64,000 nucleotides of DNA from Streptomyces sp. DG1A-41 (GCF_037055355.1 NZ_CP146350.1:558001-622000); one strand, 5' to 3'. Shown: positions 50,342-60,638, counted from the stretch's first letter. A program made the numbers and translations. The notes: generated from the sequence alone by a model not told the origin.

Positions 50342-51124
50342 ATGACGACCACGCCGAGCGAACCGCCCACCACACCGCCCGGCCGCCCGCCCATCGTCGA
50401 CCTGGCCACCTGGCAGGCCGCACGCGACGAGCTCCTGGTCCGCGAGAAAGCCCACACGCACGAGGGCGACGCCCTCGCCGCGGCCCGTCGCCGGCTGCCG
50501 ATGGTGGAGTCCGACGGGACGGTCGAGGTAGTCGGACCCGACGGCCCGGTCCCGTTCCTCGACCTGTTCCAGGGCCGCGACGAGCTCGTGGTCTACAAGC
50601 ACATGTGGTACGACGGCGCGCCGCACCAGGGGCAGTGCGAAGGCTGCACCACCACCGCCTGGCATCTGAAGGACGCCGTCTACCTCAACGCCCGCGGCGT
50701 CTCGTTCGCCGTCCTGACCACGGGCCGGTGGGACGAGGTGGCCTCGTACATCGAGTTCATGGGCTACACCCAGCCCTGGTATTCGGTGCGGGGCGTGGAG
50801 GCGCCGGTCGGCGGAGAAATGGGGTACCTCACGTGCTTCCTGCGCGACGGCGACCGCGTGTTCCTCACCTACTCCACGACGGGTCGTGGCAACGAGCGGG
50901 TCAACGGATCCCTCTGCCTGCTCGACATGACGCCCTACGGCCGCGGCGAGGCGTGGGAGGACAACCCCGAGGGCCGGCCCGAGGGACATGCCCCGTGCTG
51001 GTCCTGGCGTTCGGACGCGGACGGCAACGCCACCTGGGGTCCGACCAGCCGCCCCGTAGCGCAGTGGACGCGCCCCGGCGCGACCCCGGTGGAGACCCTC
51101 GGCCGGCACGGCCACCACCACTGA
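50342..51124 (+). CDS. DUF899-family thioredoxin-like protein
   Basis: A 260-aa protein with GCGGAGG before the ATG. DUF899 features: LVREKAHTHEGDALAAARRRLPMV near residue 35, DLFQGRDELVVYKHMWYD, and the thioredoxin-position CEGCTTTAW, then FAVLTTG. Family members have a thioredoxin fold but no confirmed activity; the Cys pair CEGC might be redox active. It is convergent with the phenolic acid decarboxylase gene. Confidence 0.85.
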   Translation: MTTTPSEPPTTPPGRPPIVDLATWQAARDELLVREKAHTHEGDALAAARRRLPMVESDGTVEVVGPDGPVPFLDLFQGRDELVVYKHMWYDGAPHQGQCEGCTTTAWHLKDAVYLNARGVSFAVLTTGRWDEVASYIEFMGYTQPWYSVRGVEAPVGGEMGYLTCFLRDGDRVFLTYSTTGRGNERVNGSLCLLDMTPYGRGEAWEDNPEGRPEGHAPCWSWRSDADGNATWGPTSRPVAQWTRPGATPVETLGRHGHHH

Positions 51125-51209
51125 CGCGCCCTCGCCGAGCAGCGCGGACTCACGGAGGGCGGGCAGTGCTTGTCCATGTGCGTGGCGCCGGGTGGGCTGT
51201 CGGCCTCGG

Positions 51210-51749
51210 TCAGTCGGTGCGGTCGGACCAGCCCTGCGGGAGGTCTGCGGGGGCCGTGGCGATGACCGTCTCGTCGTCGGGGCCGACGTACTCGAAGAGG
51301 GTGATCTTCGCGAATTCCGGGACGACGTAGACCGGATAAGTCGGGCCTTCGTCGCGGTACTTGCGCATCTCGTCGAGGTGGTCGTTCTGGTAGAGGACGG
51401 TGCGTTCGCCGTGCTCCTCGACCCAGCGCGGGAAGAAGATCACGCCGTGCAGGCGGCGCTTGCCGGGCATGACATTGACGGAGACCGACGTACCGGTGGG
51501 CTCGTTCCAGGAGATCTTGTAGTGGTCGTCGTCCAGTTGGACGAGGTCGACCCGCTGATCCTTGACCCAGCGGCCGTCCACCATGCCGGAGTGGATCCGG
51601 TAGCCGATGGTGGTCGGGTTCTTCACGTACATCTCGTACTGCCAGCCGTTGGCGTAGGTGTAGATGAAGCGGTGGCCGACGATGCCGGAGAGCTCCTGCG
51701 CGGGGACAGGGTTCTCGACGGTGGTCACGTGTGCTCCGTTGCTGGCCAT
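51210..51749 (-). CDS. padC: phenolic acid decarboxylase
   Basis: A 179-aa enzyme that decarboxylates ferulic, p-coumaric and caffeic acids to vinylphenols. The compact beta-barrel family signatures are visible: [27 protein letters not shown] N-terminus, [35 protein letters not shown] and [14 protein letters not shown], with Tyr and Glu residues in the usual active-site positions. Full family length (about 160-180 aa). GAGGAGATACCCAC precedes the ATG. No PadR regulator lies next to it. Confidence 0.92.
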   Translation of the reverse strand: MASNGAHVTTVENPVPAQELSGIVGHRFIYTYANGWQYEMYVKNPTTIGYRIHSGMVDGRWVKDQRVDLVQLDDDHYKISWNEPTGTSVSVNVMPGKRRLHGVIFFPRWVEEHGERTVLYQNDHLDEMRKYRDEGPTYPVYVVPEFAKITLFEYVGPDDETVIATAPADLPQGWSDRTD

Positions 51750-51854
51750 GTGGGTATCTCCTCGCTGCCGCGATGCCTCTGCGGCAGCAGTACGAGTAGC
51801 CCCGTTCGCATAGGCGCAACATCGTTGCGGCGCGAGGGTTCGGAAGGCGGGGAC

Positions 51855-53025
51855 ATGAGGCGTGACGAGCTGATCCGGCCGGTGCCGGAGTTGTTACGGC
51901 GGCACCCCGAGGCGGCTGCGCACCGGGTCGCCTACTCCGACTCCTCGCGCAGCGTCACCTACGCCGAGCTGGAGCGGCGCACGCGCTCGCTGGCCGCCTA
52001 CCTCCACCCTGCTGGCCTGCGTACCCGCGACGTATCACCGGCTGCTCGACTCGGGCGGCGAAGCCCCGCCGTAGCTGCGGATGTGCGTCGCGGCCGGCGC
52101 CCCGAGTGGCCCGGCTCTGCGCGCGGCCGTGGAGGAGACCCTCGGGGCGCCGCTGCTGGGCGCGTACGGCAGTACCGAGACCTGCGGCATGATCGCCTGC
52201 GGACCGCCCGTCCCGGGCATGGACGTACGCGTCGTCGACCCGCGGAGCGGCGAGGACGTCCCGGACGGGGCCGAGGGCGAGGTCTGGGTGCGTGCGCCGA
52301 GCCTGATGACCGGGTACCACGCGCAGCCCGAGGCGACGGCCGCCGCGCTGCGGGACGGCTGGTACCGCACCGGCGACCTCGGCCGCCGCGTCGAGCACGG
52401 CCGTCTCCGGCTCACCGGCCGGGTCGGCGAGCTGATCATCCGCGGCGGCGAGAACATCCTCGTCGCCCCGGTGCTGTCCAGCGCAATGCATCTCGCGACC
52501 TGCGGCGGGCTGCTCGCCGCCCGGTCCATCAACAGCTGCCTTGCCGGAAGCCTGGACGAAGACCGCCTGTTCGCCGAGTTCGAGACCCGCCACCGGCACG
52601 AGTACGGCCTGTTCCACGAGTTCCTGGTCTCCTCCTACGACATGCGCCAGGACGAACGGTCCTACTTCTGGAAGGCCCGCAAGGTCACCAGCGTCGGTAC
52701 GACGGAACTCGAGGCGTTCGTCGAGCTGGTGGGCGGCCTGGCGTCGGGCGACGCGTCGCTCACCGAGGCGGCCGGGCCGGCGGGCGAACGGCTCACCGCG
52801 GTCGCCGACGACTTCGAGCGAGCCGTGCGCCGCCTCCCCGACGCCGACGACCTGCGCAATCCGCTCTACGAGTCCGAGAGCTTCCGGCAGGTGTTCCAGG
52901 AGGGACCGTCCCACAGGAACGCCGGGGTGTTCGGCGGGCCGTTGGAGTCCGAGGCACTGCTGCGACCCGGCGGCCTGGTGGCGTCGGAGGACGGGCCGGC
53001 CTGGGTCGAGCCTGAGGGGCGATAG
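51855..53025 (+). pseudogene. chimera: acyl-CoA ligase fragments joined to FAD-halogenase C-terminus
   Basis: From ATG 51855 the first about 50 codons are the start of an AMP-forming acyl-CoA ligase (HRVAYSDSSRSVTYAELERRTRSLAAYL). The central domain is missing. At about 52010 the frame changes to ATYHRLLDSGGEAPP, TAG (52072-52074), LRMCVAAGAPSGPALRAA, GAYGSTETCG, TGYHAQPEAT, DGWYRTGDLG and LIIRGGENI. At about 52464 the open frame passes into a flavin-dependent halogenase C-terminus (SSAMHLATCGGLLAARSINS; HEYGLFHEFLVSSYDMRQDE). Three lesion types are present, so it is dead as a ligase. Confidence 0.8.
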
Positions 53026-53035
53026 CCTGCGTCAC

Positions 53036-53478
53036 ATGATGCGCGCCTGGATCTCGCCGACGCTGTTCGTGCTCTGCGGCTCCGCCGTCGCGATTGGGCT
53101 GTTCTCGGAGAACGCCGGCGCGGCCACAGCAGTCCTGCTGGTGTTCCTGGTGCTCGCGGGCGTCAACTCGCCCCTGGTCTTCCCGAGGTCGTCCGGTGCG
53201 CTGGAGGCACACGCCGCAGCGCGGTCGACGCCAGGCCGGCCGTCTTCTGGCGGCCGGGCTGCAAGTACTGCGTACGACTGCGCTTCCGGCCGGGCCGCAG
53301 CGCCCGCCGGTTGCATTGGGTCAACATCTGGCGTGACCCGGCGGGAGCCGCGGCGGTGAGGGCAGCCAACGACGGCAATGAGACCGTGCCGACTGTCGTC
53401 GTGGCGGGCCGGCCGCACACCAACCCCGATCCTGATCGGGTGCGCGAACAGGTCTCCCGTTCCGCGTGGTCAGAAGCC
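53036..53478 (+). pseudogene. membrane glutaredoxin-like protein, frameshifted and 3'-fused
   Basis: ATG 53036 begins a small protein with two hydrophobic helices (AWISPTLFVLCGSAVAIGLF; ATAVLLVFLVLAGVN). At about 53225 the homologous continuation moves to another frame: AVFWRPGCKYCVRLRF, with the CxxC of a glutaredoxin, then WVNIWRDPAGAAAVRAANDGNETVPTVVV. This second frame has no stop and passes directly into the leucine-rich-repeat gene. A one-base indel explains the first break and loss of the natural 3' end explains the fusion. Confidence 0.7.
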
Positions 53479-54198
53479 ATGCGGTCGGAACTCAACCTCT
53501 GGCGCCACCAGCTCGGGAAAGTGCCCGAGTCAGTGTGGCAGCGCACCGAGCTGGAGGTGCTGATTCTGGCGGACAACGGGCTCACCGAACTCCCCTCCGA
53601 GATCGGGCGACTCCACCGGCTCACGACCCTGGACCTCGGCCACAACAAGCTCACGTCGATTCCTGACGCTCTGGGCGACCTGGCCGAACTCAGCGGCTGC
53701 CTCTATCTGCACGACAACAGCCTGTCCCGGCTCCCGGACACGCTGGGAAACCTGACGCGGCTGCGCTATCTCAATGTCGGTGAAAACCCTCTCACCGCCC
53801 TGCCCGAAACCATCGGCCGGATGACCGAGCTGATCGAACTTCGCGCCCAGCACAGCCGGCTGACCAAGTTGCCCGCGGGCATCGGCTGCCTCCGCAAGCT
53901 GCGCGAACTCTGGCTCCGGGAGAACAAGCTCACCAGTCTGCCGGCCTCGATCACTGAACTGGAGGAGCTACGGCACCTGGACCTGCGGGAGAACGCGCTC
54001 GACGAGCTACCGGAGCCCTTGCTGCGCCTTCCCCGGCTTCGCCAGCTCGACCTGCGCAGCAACCGCATCGTCCAGCTGCCGGACTGGGTCGCACGGATGC
54101 CCGCGCTGGAGAAGCTGGATCTGCGCTGGAACCCCTGCGCGCCATCCCCGCACCTGCTCACCGAGCTGGAACAGCGCGGCTGCGTGGTCCTGCTGTGA
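53479..54198 (+). CDS. leucine-rich-repeat protein
   Basis: A 239-aa protein from ATG 53479; the open frame also extends upstream through the glutaredoxin-like segment, so a fusion is possible. It consists of about nine LRR units of roughly 23 residues with the pattern LxxLxLxxNxLxxLP: LEVLILADNGLTELPSEIG, LTTLDLGHNKLTSIPDALG, LRYLNVGENPLTALPETIG, LRELWLRENKLTSLPASI. There is no signal peptide and no effector domain. The period is like bacterial intracellular LRR proteins; the partner is unknown. No ribosome binding site is visible before the ATG. Confidence 0.8.
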   Translation: MRSELNLWRHQLGKVPESVWQRTELEVLILADNGLTELPSEIGRLHRLTTLDLGHNKLTSIPDALGDLAELSGCLYLHDNSLSRLPDTLGNLTRLRYLNVGENPLTALPETIGRMTELIELRAQHSRLTKLPAGIGCLRKLRELWLRENKLTSLPASITELEELRHLDLRENALDELPEPLLRLPRLRQLDLRSNRIVQLPDWVARMPALEKLDLRWNPCAPSPHLLTELEQRGCVVLL

Positions 54199-54369
54199 AC
54201 TGCCTGCACATGAGCCCACCCAGATATCCATGCCGACCGTGATCGCTGCTTCTGCGGGGGCCCTCGATGGGCGGCCTGAACGTCAACTGGTGTGCGAAAT
54301 CGCCCGGTTATGATCACCGGACCGGGTGCTGCACGGCTCCGGAAGGGCATTCGAATGGGGAGAGTGCTG

Positions 54370-55308
54370 ATGACGGAGCATCATCTCAAGTTCGCAGTGG
54401 TCGGGGTCGGGGGACTCGGCGGATTCTTCGGCGGGCGGCTCGCCGCTGCCGGGCACGACGTCACGTTCGTCGCGCGCGGCGCCCATCTGGACGTCCTGCG
54501 GCGCGACGGGCTGACGGTCCGGGGGCCGGACACGGACCTGCACGTCGAGCGGGTGCGCGCTGTCGGTGACAGCCAGGACGTCGGTGAGGCCGACGTCGTG
54601 CTGCTCTGCGTCAAGATGGCTCAACTGGACGAGGCGCTCGAGCGATTGAAGCCGGTGATCGGTCCCGGCACCGCTGTCGTCACCGTGCAGAACGGAGTGG
54701 ATGCGCCGCAGCAGGTGGCCGACGCGCTCGGGCGGGACGCCGTACTGCCCGGCATCGCCCGTGTCAACACGTACCTGGAGGCCCCGGGCGTGGTGCGGCA
54801 CGTCGGCGGCCTGGGCGCGCTGGCGTTCGCCGAGTGGGACAACCGGCCGTCCGACCGTGTGAGGCAACTGCGTGCTGTGCTCGGCGCGGCGGGCGTGAAG
54901 TCGCCCGCGCCGGACGACGTCTGGGCCGACCTGTGGGCGAAGTTCCTGTTCGTGGCGCCCTGCGGCGGGCTCGGTGCCGTCACGGGCGAGCCGTTCGGGG
55001 TGCTGCGGTCCCGGCCCGGCACGCGCGCCGTTCTCCGCGACGCCATGACGGAGGTGCAGGCCGTCGCGGGGGCCCGTGGCGTCGCCCTCCCCGACGACAT
55101 CGTGGCGACGTCCCTCGACTTCCTCGACCGCCAGCCCGCCGAGGGCACGCCCTCGCTCCATCGCGACATCCTCGCGGGCCGGCCGAACGAGCTCGAGGCG
55201 TGGACCGGCGCGGTGGTCCGGCTCGGCGCCGCCACGGGCACACCGACCCCGGTCAACTCCCTGCTGTACGAACTGGCGGCGCTGCGGGCGGACCGGGCCG
55301 CCAACTGA
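54370..55308 (+). CDS. ketopantoate reductase (PanE/ApbA)-family oxidoreductase
   Basis: A 312-aa protein from ATG 54370 with GGGGAGAG upstream. NADPH-binding VGVGGLGGFFGGRLAAAGHDVTFVAR-type Rossmann start, then CVKMAQLDEAL and VQNGVDAPQQVADAL, WAKFLFVAPCGG with the catalytic Lys, and a C-terminal GTPSLHRDILAGRPNELEAW. It probably reduces a 2-oxo acid; Streptomyces have several paralogues, so a role in pantothenate synthesis is not certain. Confidence 0.9.
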   Translation: MTEHHLKFAVVGVGGLGGFFGGRLAAAGHDVTFVARGAHLDVLRRDGLTVRGPDTDLHVERVRAVGDSQDVGEADVVLLCVKMAQLDEALERLKPVIGPGTAVVTVQNGVDAPQQVADALGRDAVLPGIARVNTYLEAPGVVRHVGGLGALAFAEWDNRPSDRVRQLRAVLGAAGVKSPAPDDVWADLWAKFLFVAPCGGLGAVTGEPFGVLRSRPGTRAVLRDAMTEVQAVAGARGVALPDDIVATSLDFLDRQPAEGTPSLHRDILAGRPNELEAWTGAVVRLGAATGTPTPVNSLLYELAALRADRAAN

Positions 55309-55558
55309 CCGCGGGGGCCGTGGCACGCCCGTGTCCTGGTGGCTGCACCATCTCAGGGGCCGCTCTGCTCGCGGTCGGTGCGGCTCGGCCCGTCGAAGGG
55401 TTGGTGCCCTTCGTGGGGCTCGCCTGAGGCGGTGGCCCGACATGTCGCACCAGATCGAGTAGCCGACACCGCCATCGAGGAGGGCCGGGACCTGTCCTCG
55501 ATGAGCGGCAGCCTGGCCGACACCGTCTGCCGTCTGCCGCCGGCCAGACGGCCCGGTC
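55309..55558. other. intergenic, no gene recognised
   Basis: 250 bp with no convincing ORF, hairpin or operator. It lies between the reductase gene and a gene converging on it. Confidence 0.4.
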
Positions 55559-56278
55559 TCACTTCAGGTGCCGGCCGAAGAACCGGGCCCCGTCCTCCAC
55601 CTCGAACCACGGGGTGCCGGTGTGCCCGCCCATATTGGCGTGCAGCGTCTTCTCCTTGGTGCCGAAGGCGTCGAACAGGTCCAGGGCCCGTTGCCGGGGG
55701 TTCCCTTCGTCGTCCCACTGCATCAGGAACAGCAGCGGAATGGCGACCTGCCGGGCCTCCTCGCGCTGGGCGCGGGGTACGTAACCCCCGGCGAAGAACC
55801 CGGCGGCCGCGATGCGCGGCTCTACCACCGCCAGCCGAATGCCGACGGCGGTCCACCCCGAGTACCCGACCGGGCCGCCGATCTCGGGCAGCGAGAGGAG
55901 GGCGTCCAGGGTGGTCCGCCATTCAGGGACCGCCTTTTCGACCAGCGGGCCGATGAAGGACTCGAAGATCTCGTCGACCGGCTCGCCGGCCTGCATAGCC
56001 CGGCGGAGGTCGGCGCGGGCCTGCTCGTCGGCGGCGGAACGGGGCCGGTCACCGCACCCGGCGGCGTCGATGGTGGCCACCGCGTAGCCGCGCGCCGCGG
56101 TGTACCGGGCCCGGGCCACCAGCCGGGGTTCCGCCTTGGGCAGGCCATTGTTGTGGGCCATCAGGACCAGCGGTGAGGGTACGGATTCGGGCGTCCACAG
56201 GGTGCCGGGGATCTCGCCGAGGGTGAACTCACGTTCGAGGACGCCGTCGTCGAGGCGCTGCTCGGAAGTGAATCGCAT
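55559..56278 (-). CDS. alpha/beta hydrolase (dienelactone-hydrolase-like)
   Basis: A 239-aa protein from ATG 56278. The nucleophile elbow is GYSGW (PVGYSGWTAVGIRLAV), the acid is in LMQWDDEGN and the His in GGHTGTPWFE; VLMAHNNGLPKAEP forms the oxyanion loop. The TIDAAGCGDRPR segment is family-typical. The substrate is unknown. Confidence 0.88.
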   Translation of the reverse strand: MRFTSEQRLDDGVLEREFTLGEIPGTLWTPESVPSPLVLMAHNNGLPKAEPRLVARARYTAARGYAVATIDAAGCGDRPRSAADEQARADLRRAMQAGEPVDEIFESFIGPLVEKAVPEWRTTLDALLSLPEIGGPVGYSGWTAVGIRLAVVEPRIAAAGFFAGGYVPRAQREEARQVAIPLLFLMQWDDEGNPRQRALDLFDAFGTKEKTLHANMGGHTGTPWFEVEDGARFFGRHLK

Positions 56279-56605
56279 GGTCGTGCCTTTCAGGAGTGCT
56301 CTGGAACGCTCCCGGACGACCTATCGCCCGGCCGTGACCCCGGAGGGGAGCAACTTGTCGATACTGCGTTCACGGGTACCACCTCCTCGTTCTCTCGCAC
56401 GGCCTCCGGAGGAGTAGCAGTGGTCGCCGTGGTCCGCCAACGGTTTTCGCAGTGGCTCCGTGGCCGGACGCCAAGGAGTCACTGAGGTTTTCTCAACGAA
56501 ATGGTCTCGTGAGGTGACTCGGCTCAGCGGATTCCGCGAGCCGCGATGAGTCCTGCGGCGTCCGGCGGTCGTACTGTCGAACCCCTCATTCGAGGAGGAC
56601 TGCTG
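56279..56605. other. intergenic region between divergent genes
   Basis: 327 bp without a gene. It must hold the promoters of the hydrolase and DHFR-like genes; a TGAG-GTTTT-CTCA imperfect palindrome occurs at about 56483-56495. No further structure was seen. Confidence 0.4.
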
Positions 56606-57169
56606 ATGCGCAGCGTGACCTATTCGATGAGCGTCTCACTTGACGGCTACATCGTCGGGCCGGACGGCAGCTTCGACTGGACCGTTCCCGACGAGGAGGT
56701 CTTTCGCTTCTGGATCGACGAGATTCGTCAGGTCGGCGTCCACCTGTTGGGGCGACGGCTGTACGAGACGATGCTGTACTGGGAGACCGCCGACCAGAAT
56801 CCCTCGCTCGACGACTCCGAGCACGAGTGGGCCGCGCTCTGGAAGCCGCTCCCCAAGGTGGTGTTCTCCACGACGCTGTCGGCGGTGCAGGGCAATGCCC
56901 GCCTGGCCTCCGGCGGCCTGGTGGAGGAGATCGAGCGGTTGCGAGCCGAGCCGGGGGAGAGCGACATCGCGATCGGCGGCGCGACTCTCGCCGCCGAGGC
57001 GGCCGCGTCGGGTCAGATCGACGAGTACCGGGCCATGGTCTACCCGGTGCTGGTCGGCGGTGGCATTCCGTTCTTTCCCCAACGCGAACGCCGGGTGGAT
57101 CTCGAACTCGTCGAGACCCGCACCTTCAGCTCGGGAGTCGTCTACCTCCGCTACCGCGTGGCGCGTTAG
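56606..57169 (+). CDS. dihydrofolate-reductase-fold (RibD C-terminal) protein
   Basis: A 187-aa protein from ATG 56606 with GAGGAGG 8 nt upstream. RibD_C/DHFR-like features: SMSVSLDGYIVGPDGSFDW at the N-terminus, LLGRRLYETMLYW, KVVFSTTLS, IAIGGATLAAEA (NADPH loop) and YPVLVGGGIPFFP. Stand-alone members reduce unknown substrates; true folate reductase activity is unlikely. Confidence 0.9.
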   Translation: MRSVTYSMSVSLDGYIVGPDGSFDWTVPDEEVFRFWIDEIRQVGVHLLGRRLYETMLYWETADQNPSLDDSEHEWAALWKPLPKVVFSTTLSAVQGNARLASGGLVEEIERLRAEPGESDIAIGGATLAAEAAASGQIDEYRAMVYPVLVGGGIPFFPQRERRVDLELVETRTFSSGVVYLRYRVAR

Positions 57170-57367
57170 CCGGCTCGTCCGCCGAGCCCGAGGAAGAGCG
57201 GGCCAGTCGGGCGGTGATGGAGGAAGGCAGGACAGGCACGTGACCTTCCGCTTGACCGGTGGTGATCGTGGAGCTGTCGTTTCCAGGGCTGCGCCCGGCC
57301 GGACCGCCGGACGGGCGTAGCCCTGGACAAGATCACCGGAGCTTTTCCTCCATCACCGCCATCATCG

Positions 57368-57620
57368 TCCAATGCGGGAGCGAACCCGATGCCGACGTAG
57401 AGCGTGACACCGGTGGAGCCGCCCAGCTGGTCGGCGGCTCGCTGGACGCCGGAGGCGATGCCGGCGTCATCCTCGGTCACTCCGGTCACCGCGACGTACT
57501 GGAGCCCGACAATCCCGAACCCCATCCCGGCCGCGATGAGCATCAAGGCCGGAATCATCGCCCAACCGGTGGCCCCGAGGGAGGAGACCAAAGCGAGCGA
57601 ATTGAGAATGCCTGAAAACA
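57368..57620 (-). pseudogene. C-terminal relic of a DHA2-type MFS exporter
   Basis: About 85 codons covering the last membrane helices of an EmrB/QacA-type drug exporter: LGATGWAMIPALMLIAAGMGFG, then GVTEDDAGIASGVQRAADQLGGSTGVTLYVGIGFAPAL. No start, and the usual C-terminus is replaced by unrelated sequence. Confidence 0.7.
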
Positions 57621-57847
57621 CCGAGTGCTCCGTTGCCCAGAAGAGGTTCCGAGCAGCACGAACGTGCCGCTCCGGTCCCACCACGGAGCGACAGAACGTT
57701 CAACAGAAGTGAGACGAACCCCCGCCGCTAGCGGAGCGTCCTCGTCACCGCGGCACAAGCCGCGCACGAAGCACCTGACATGCCGCCGATGCTACCGAAG
57801 CCGACGCCAAGTCGTGGAGAAGGTGCAGATGGCGGCCGGGAAGGGGA
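57621..57847. other. intergenic, no gene recognised
   Basis: No convincing ORF. A Cys/Arg-rich plus-strand stretch at about 57765-57810 might be transposon debris. Confidence 0.35.
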
Positions 57848-57917
57848 CCCCGGCGTTAGACGGGCGGGGCTCAGTGAGGGCCCCCCGGCGTTAGACGGGC
57901 GGGGCTCAGTGAGGGCC
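57848..57917 (+). repeat. perfect 35-bp tandem duplication
   Basis: The 35-bp unit beginning CCCCGGCGTTAGACGGGCGG occurs at 57848-57882 and again, without change, at 57883-57917. It lies in non-coding sequence upstream of the FG-GAP gene. Confidence 0.95.
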
Positions 57918-58159
57918 GTTGCCCGAGGAGTACGCCCGGCCAGGGTCGCGGAGACGCACCGCGAGCCGGGCCGATACCTGCCGGGCCGGGGCGTCGAGCT
58001 TCACGGCGGCACCAGGCACGCCGGCCGAACCCCTCCGCGGCACGGGCAGGAAATCCCCCACACGGGACGATCTTGGTTGATATACACTGCGCCCGACTTG
58101 TTCGAACAGTTCGGCGAATCCGTGCCAACCGATTCGTCTTGCCCGGGGGGGGCCTTCCC
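57918..58159. other. upstream region of FG-GAP gene
   Basis: No gene recognised. An AT-richer stretch TTGATATACACT at 58076-58087 could contain the -10 element of the downstream gene; no matching -35 was identified. Confidence 0.35.
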
Positions 58160-60318
58160 ATGACTTCGCAGTCCCGCGCGGTGCTCGGCATCGCGCTCAC
58201 TCCCGTCTTCGCTCTGGCGGCCGCCGACCCGGCCGCCGCCCACACCACCGCCACGGCCGCTGGCACCGCCACGGCCACTACCACCGCCGGTACCGCTGTG
58301 GCGGCCGTCGAGACGCGCGCGCCTGGCCCGTGGGGCACCCGCGCCCTCCACGCCCCGGCCCCCAGGCCGGGTGAGGCCTCGGGCGGGCTGAACGCCCTGG
58401 TGTCGGCCGGGGACGGCGCCCTCGTCTCCCTCACCGTCGACGGGCGTTCCACCCGGATCCGGCCCGCGGGCAGCACTCGCTGGCTCACCCCGCAGACCTG
58501 GCCGGACGCCGGCGGATACAGCACCGAGTTGGTCTCGCTCGGCGACGGCTCGGTGCGCCTGGCCTGGCGGGCCAAGCGTGCCGACGACCACGGCAACCAC
58601 TGGCTGAAGGTCGCCACCCTCACGCCCGGCGCAACCGCCTTCTCCGAGCCCGAATACGTCGCCGCGGTCTCCGAGAAGGGCTACCACCACCTGGCGGCGG
58701 CCCCCGACGGCCGGTTGGTCGCCGTGTGGTCGGCCTCCGGTGTCGTGAAGGCCGCCGAAAGGCCGGCCCGCAGGCCGCGTGGACCGCTCCGGCCGACCTC
58801 AACGAGCAGCCGCCGTCCGGCAGCCGCGACATCGCCAACATGGACCTCGCGGTCGCCGAGGACGGCACCGCCCTGCTGGTGTGGCAGTGGCAGGCGAGCA
58901 AGGCCGTCGTCGCTCTGGAGAAGGCCCCGGGCGCGTCCGCCTGGACCGTGGTCCAGGGCTTCCCGGTCCCGAACAAGGATCTCGCGCGCCCGAAGGTGTT
59001 CGCCGATCCGCAGGGCGGCTTCGACGTCTTCTACGACGACTTCGCGCACCTCATGCACTCCCGCCGACCCGCCGGCGCCACGCAGTGGAGCACCCCGCAA
59101 TCCGCCGACAGCCATGGCAGCACGTACAGGATGACGGCGCCCGTCTACCTGCCCAACGGCGACCTCTTCGTGGCCGGCGGGCCCACCGCCCCCTGGTACG
59201 CGGTGCGTTCGGCGGCCACCGGCCTCTGGCTGCCGTACTCGCAGCCCTTCTCCGCCCACAAGAAAGTGCGTCATGTCGCTGCGGCCGCCACCTCGGGCGG
59301 CACGGTCACGGTGACGTGGCGGGAGGGCTACTCGTACGAGGAGTACACGATGGCCGCCGTCTTCAAGGGCGGCACCTGGTCCACCCCGCGGCGGCTGAGC
59401 GCGAGGAGCGCCCAGTTCACCGGGGCGCCGCAGGTGGCCGCCGACGCGCTCGGCCGGCCCGTCGTGCTGTGGGACGAGTACCTGCGGAGCGAGACGAACA
59501 ACACCGTCCTGGACGGCGTGTACCAGGCCACCACCACCGGCCGCGCGCTGCCCAAGTGGCGTGACTACACGGACGACGGCAAGGCCGACCTGTTCGGCTG
59601 GGGCAGCGCCGGGTTCAAGGTGTACGCGGGTGACGCGACGAAGCTGACCGCGGGGCAGCGCGCGAGCGGCTGGCCGACGGGCACGCTCGTACTGCCCTTC
59701 GGCGACCTCGACGGCGACCGCTGCAACGACGTGTTCGTCCGCTCCCCGAAGGGCGAGGCCCGCGTCCACCCGACGACCTGCGGCGGCGCACTGCCCGACC
59801 AGCAGACGTTCTCCGTGAAGGTCTCCTCGGACTGGAGCGCGTACAACGCGGTCCTCTCGCCCGGCGACGTGACGGGCGACGGCAGGGCCGACCTGCTGAC
59901 CCGGTCCGCCTCGACCGGGAAGCTGTACGTGTACGCGAACAACGGCGCGGGCGGCTTCAAGGCCCGCGCGCTCGCCGGATCCGGCTTCGGAGGCTACAAG
60001 AGGCTGATCGCCGCGGGAGACCTCAACGGCGACGGCAAGAACGACCTGCTGGCCATCGACGCGTCGAACGAGCTGTGGCGGTTCGACGGAACCGGCACCG
60101 GCACCTTCAAGCCGCGGTCACTGGTCTTCAAGGACTGGGGCACCTCCTACAAGGACGTGGTCGGCGGACTCGACCTGTCCGGCGACGGCCGGGCCGACCT
60201 GGTCTCACTCGACAAGGACGGCCGAGCCTGGCTGAACCGGGGCAACGGCAAGGGCGGTTTCGACAGCCGGTCCCAGGTCGGCAAGACCACGAACTGGTCG
60301 GACATCCGCATCTCCTGA
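58160..60318 (+). pseudogene. secreted FG-GAP/VCBS-repeat protein, single frameshift
   Basis: Start at ATG 58160, with a signal-peptide-like N-terminus ending before AHTTATA. The first about 200 codons (GYSTELVSLGDGSVRLAWRA; GYHHLAAAPDGRLVAVWS) are in one frame, and the rest from AAWTAPADLNEQPPS in the next. One base is missing at about 58760, after GCCGCCGAAAG. The C-terminal third has five FG-GAP calcium-loop repeats: DYTDDGKADLFG, GDLDGDRCNDVF, GDVTGDGRADLL, GDLNGDGKNDLL and LDLSGDGRADLV. If repaired it would be about 719 aa. A single indel in an otherwise sound gene makes sequencing error possible. Confidence 0.85.
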
Positions 60319-60350
60319 CGGCACGGATCCGGGGGCGTCCGGGACCGTGG

Positions 60351-60405
60351 GGCCGGCCCTGGAAGCGGGTTCGTATCTGACTCCGCTTCCACGGCGCGGC
60401 CGGCC
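60351..60405 (+). terminator. large terminator hairpin
   Basis: Inner perfect 9-bp stem TGGAAGCGG/CCGCTTCCA (14-nt loop) flanked by an outer GGCCGGCC pair, 32 nt after the FG-GAP stop. Confidence 0.8.
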
Positions 60406-60638
60406 CACCCGGCCCTCACGCCCCGGAGGGCGGACGCTGCCCGCCTCACCTCCCCGCGCGGCATCCCCTGCGTCGCCGGCAGATCCGCACACCATTCCGC
60501 TTCGACCGTGGACGATACAAGGCCAGGCACGAAGTCGAATGCCGGATCAGTGATCCTCATACAGGCCGGAGGAGTCGCGACGCGCTGCGAAGAGTCGCCG
60601 TCCGCCAACGGAGTTACCGTCCAACTCGCCCTGCTGCA

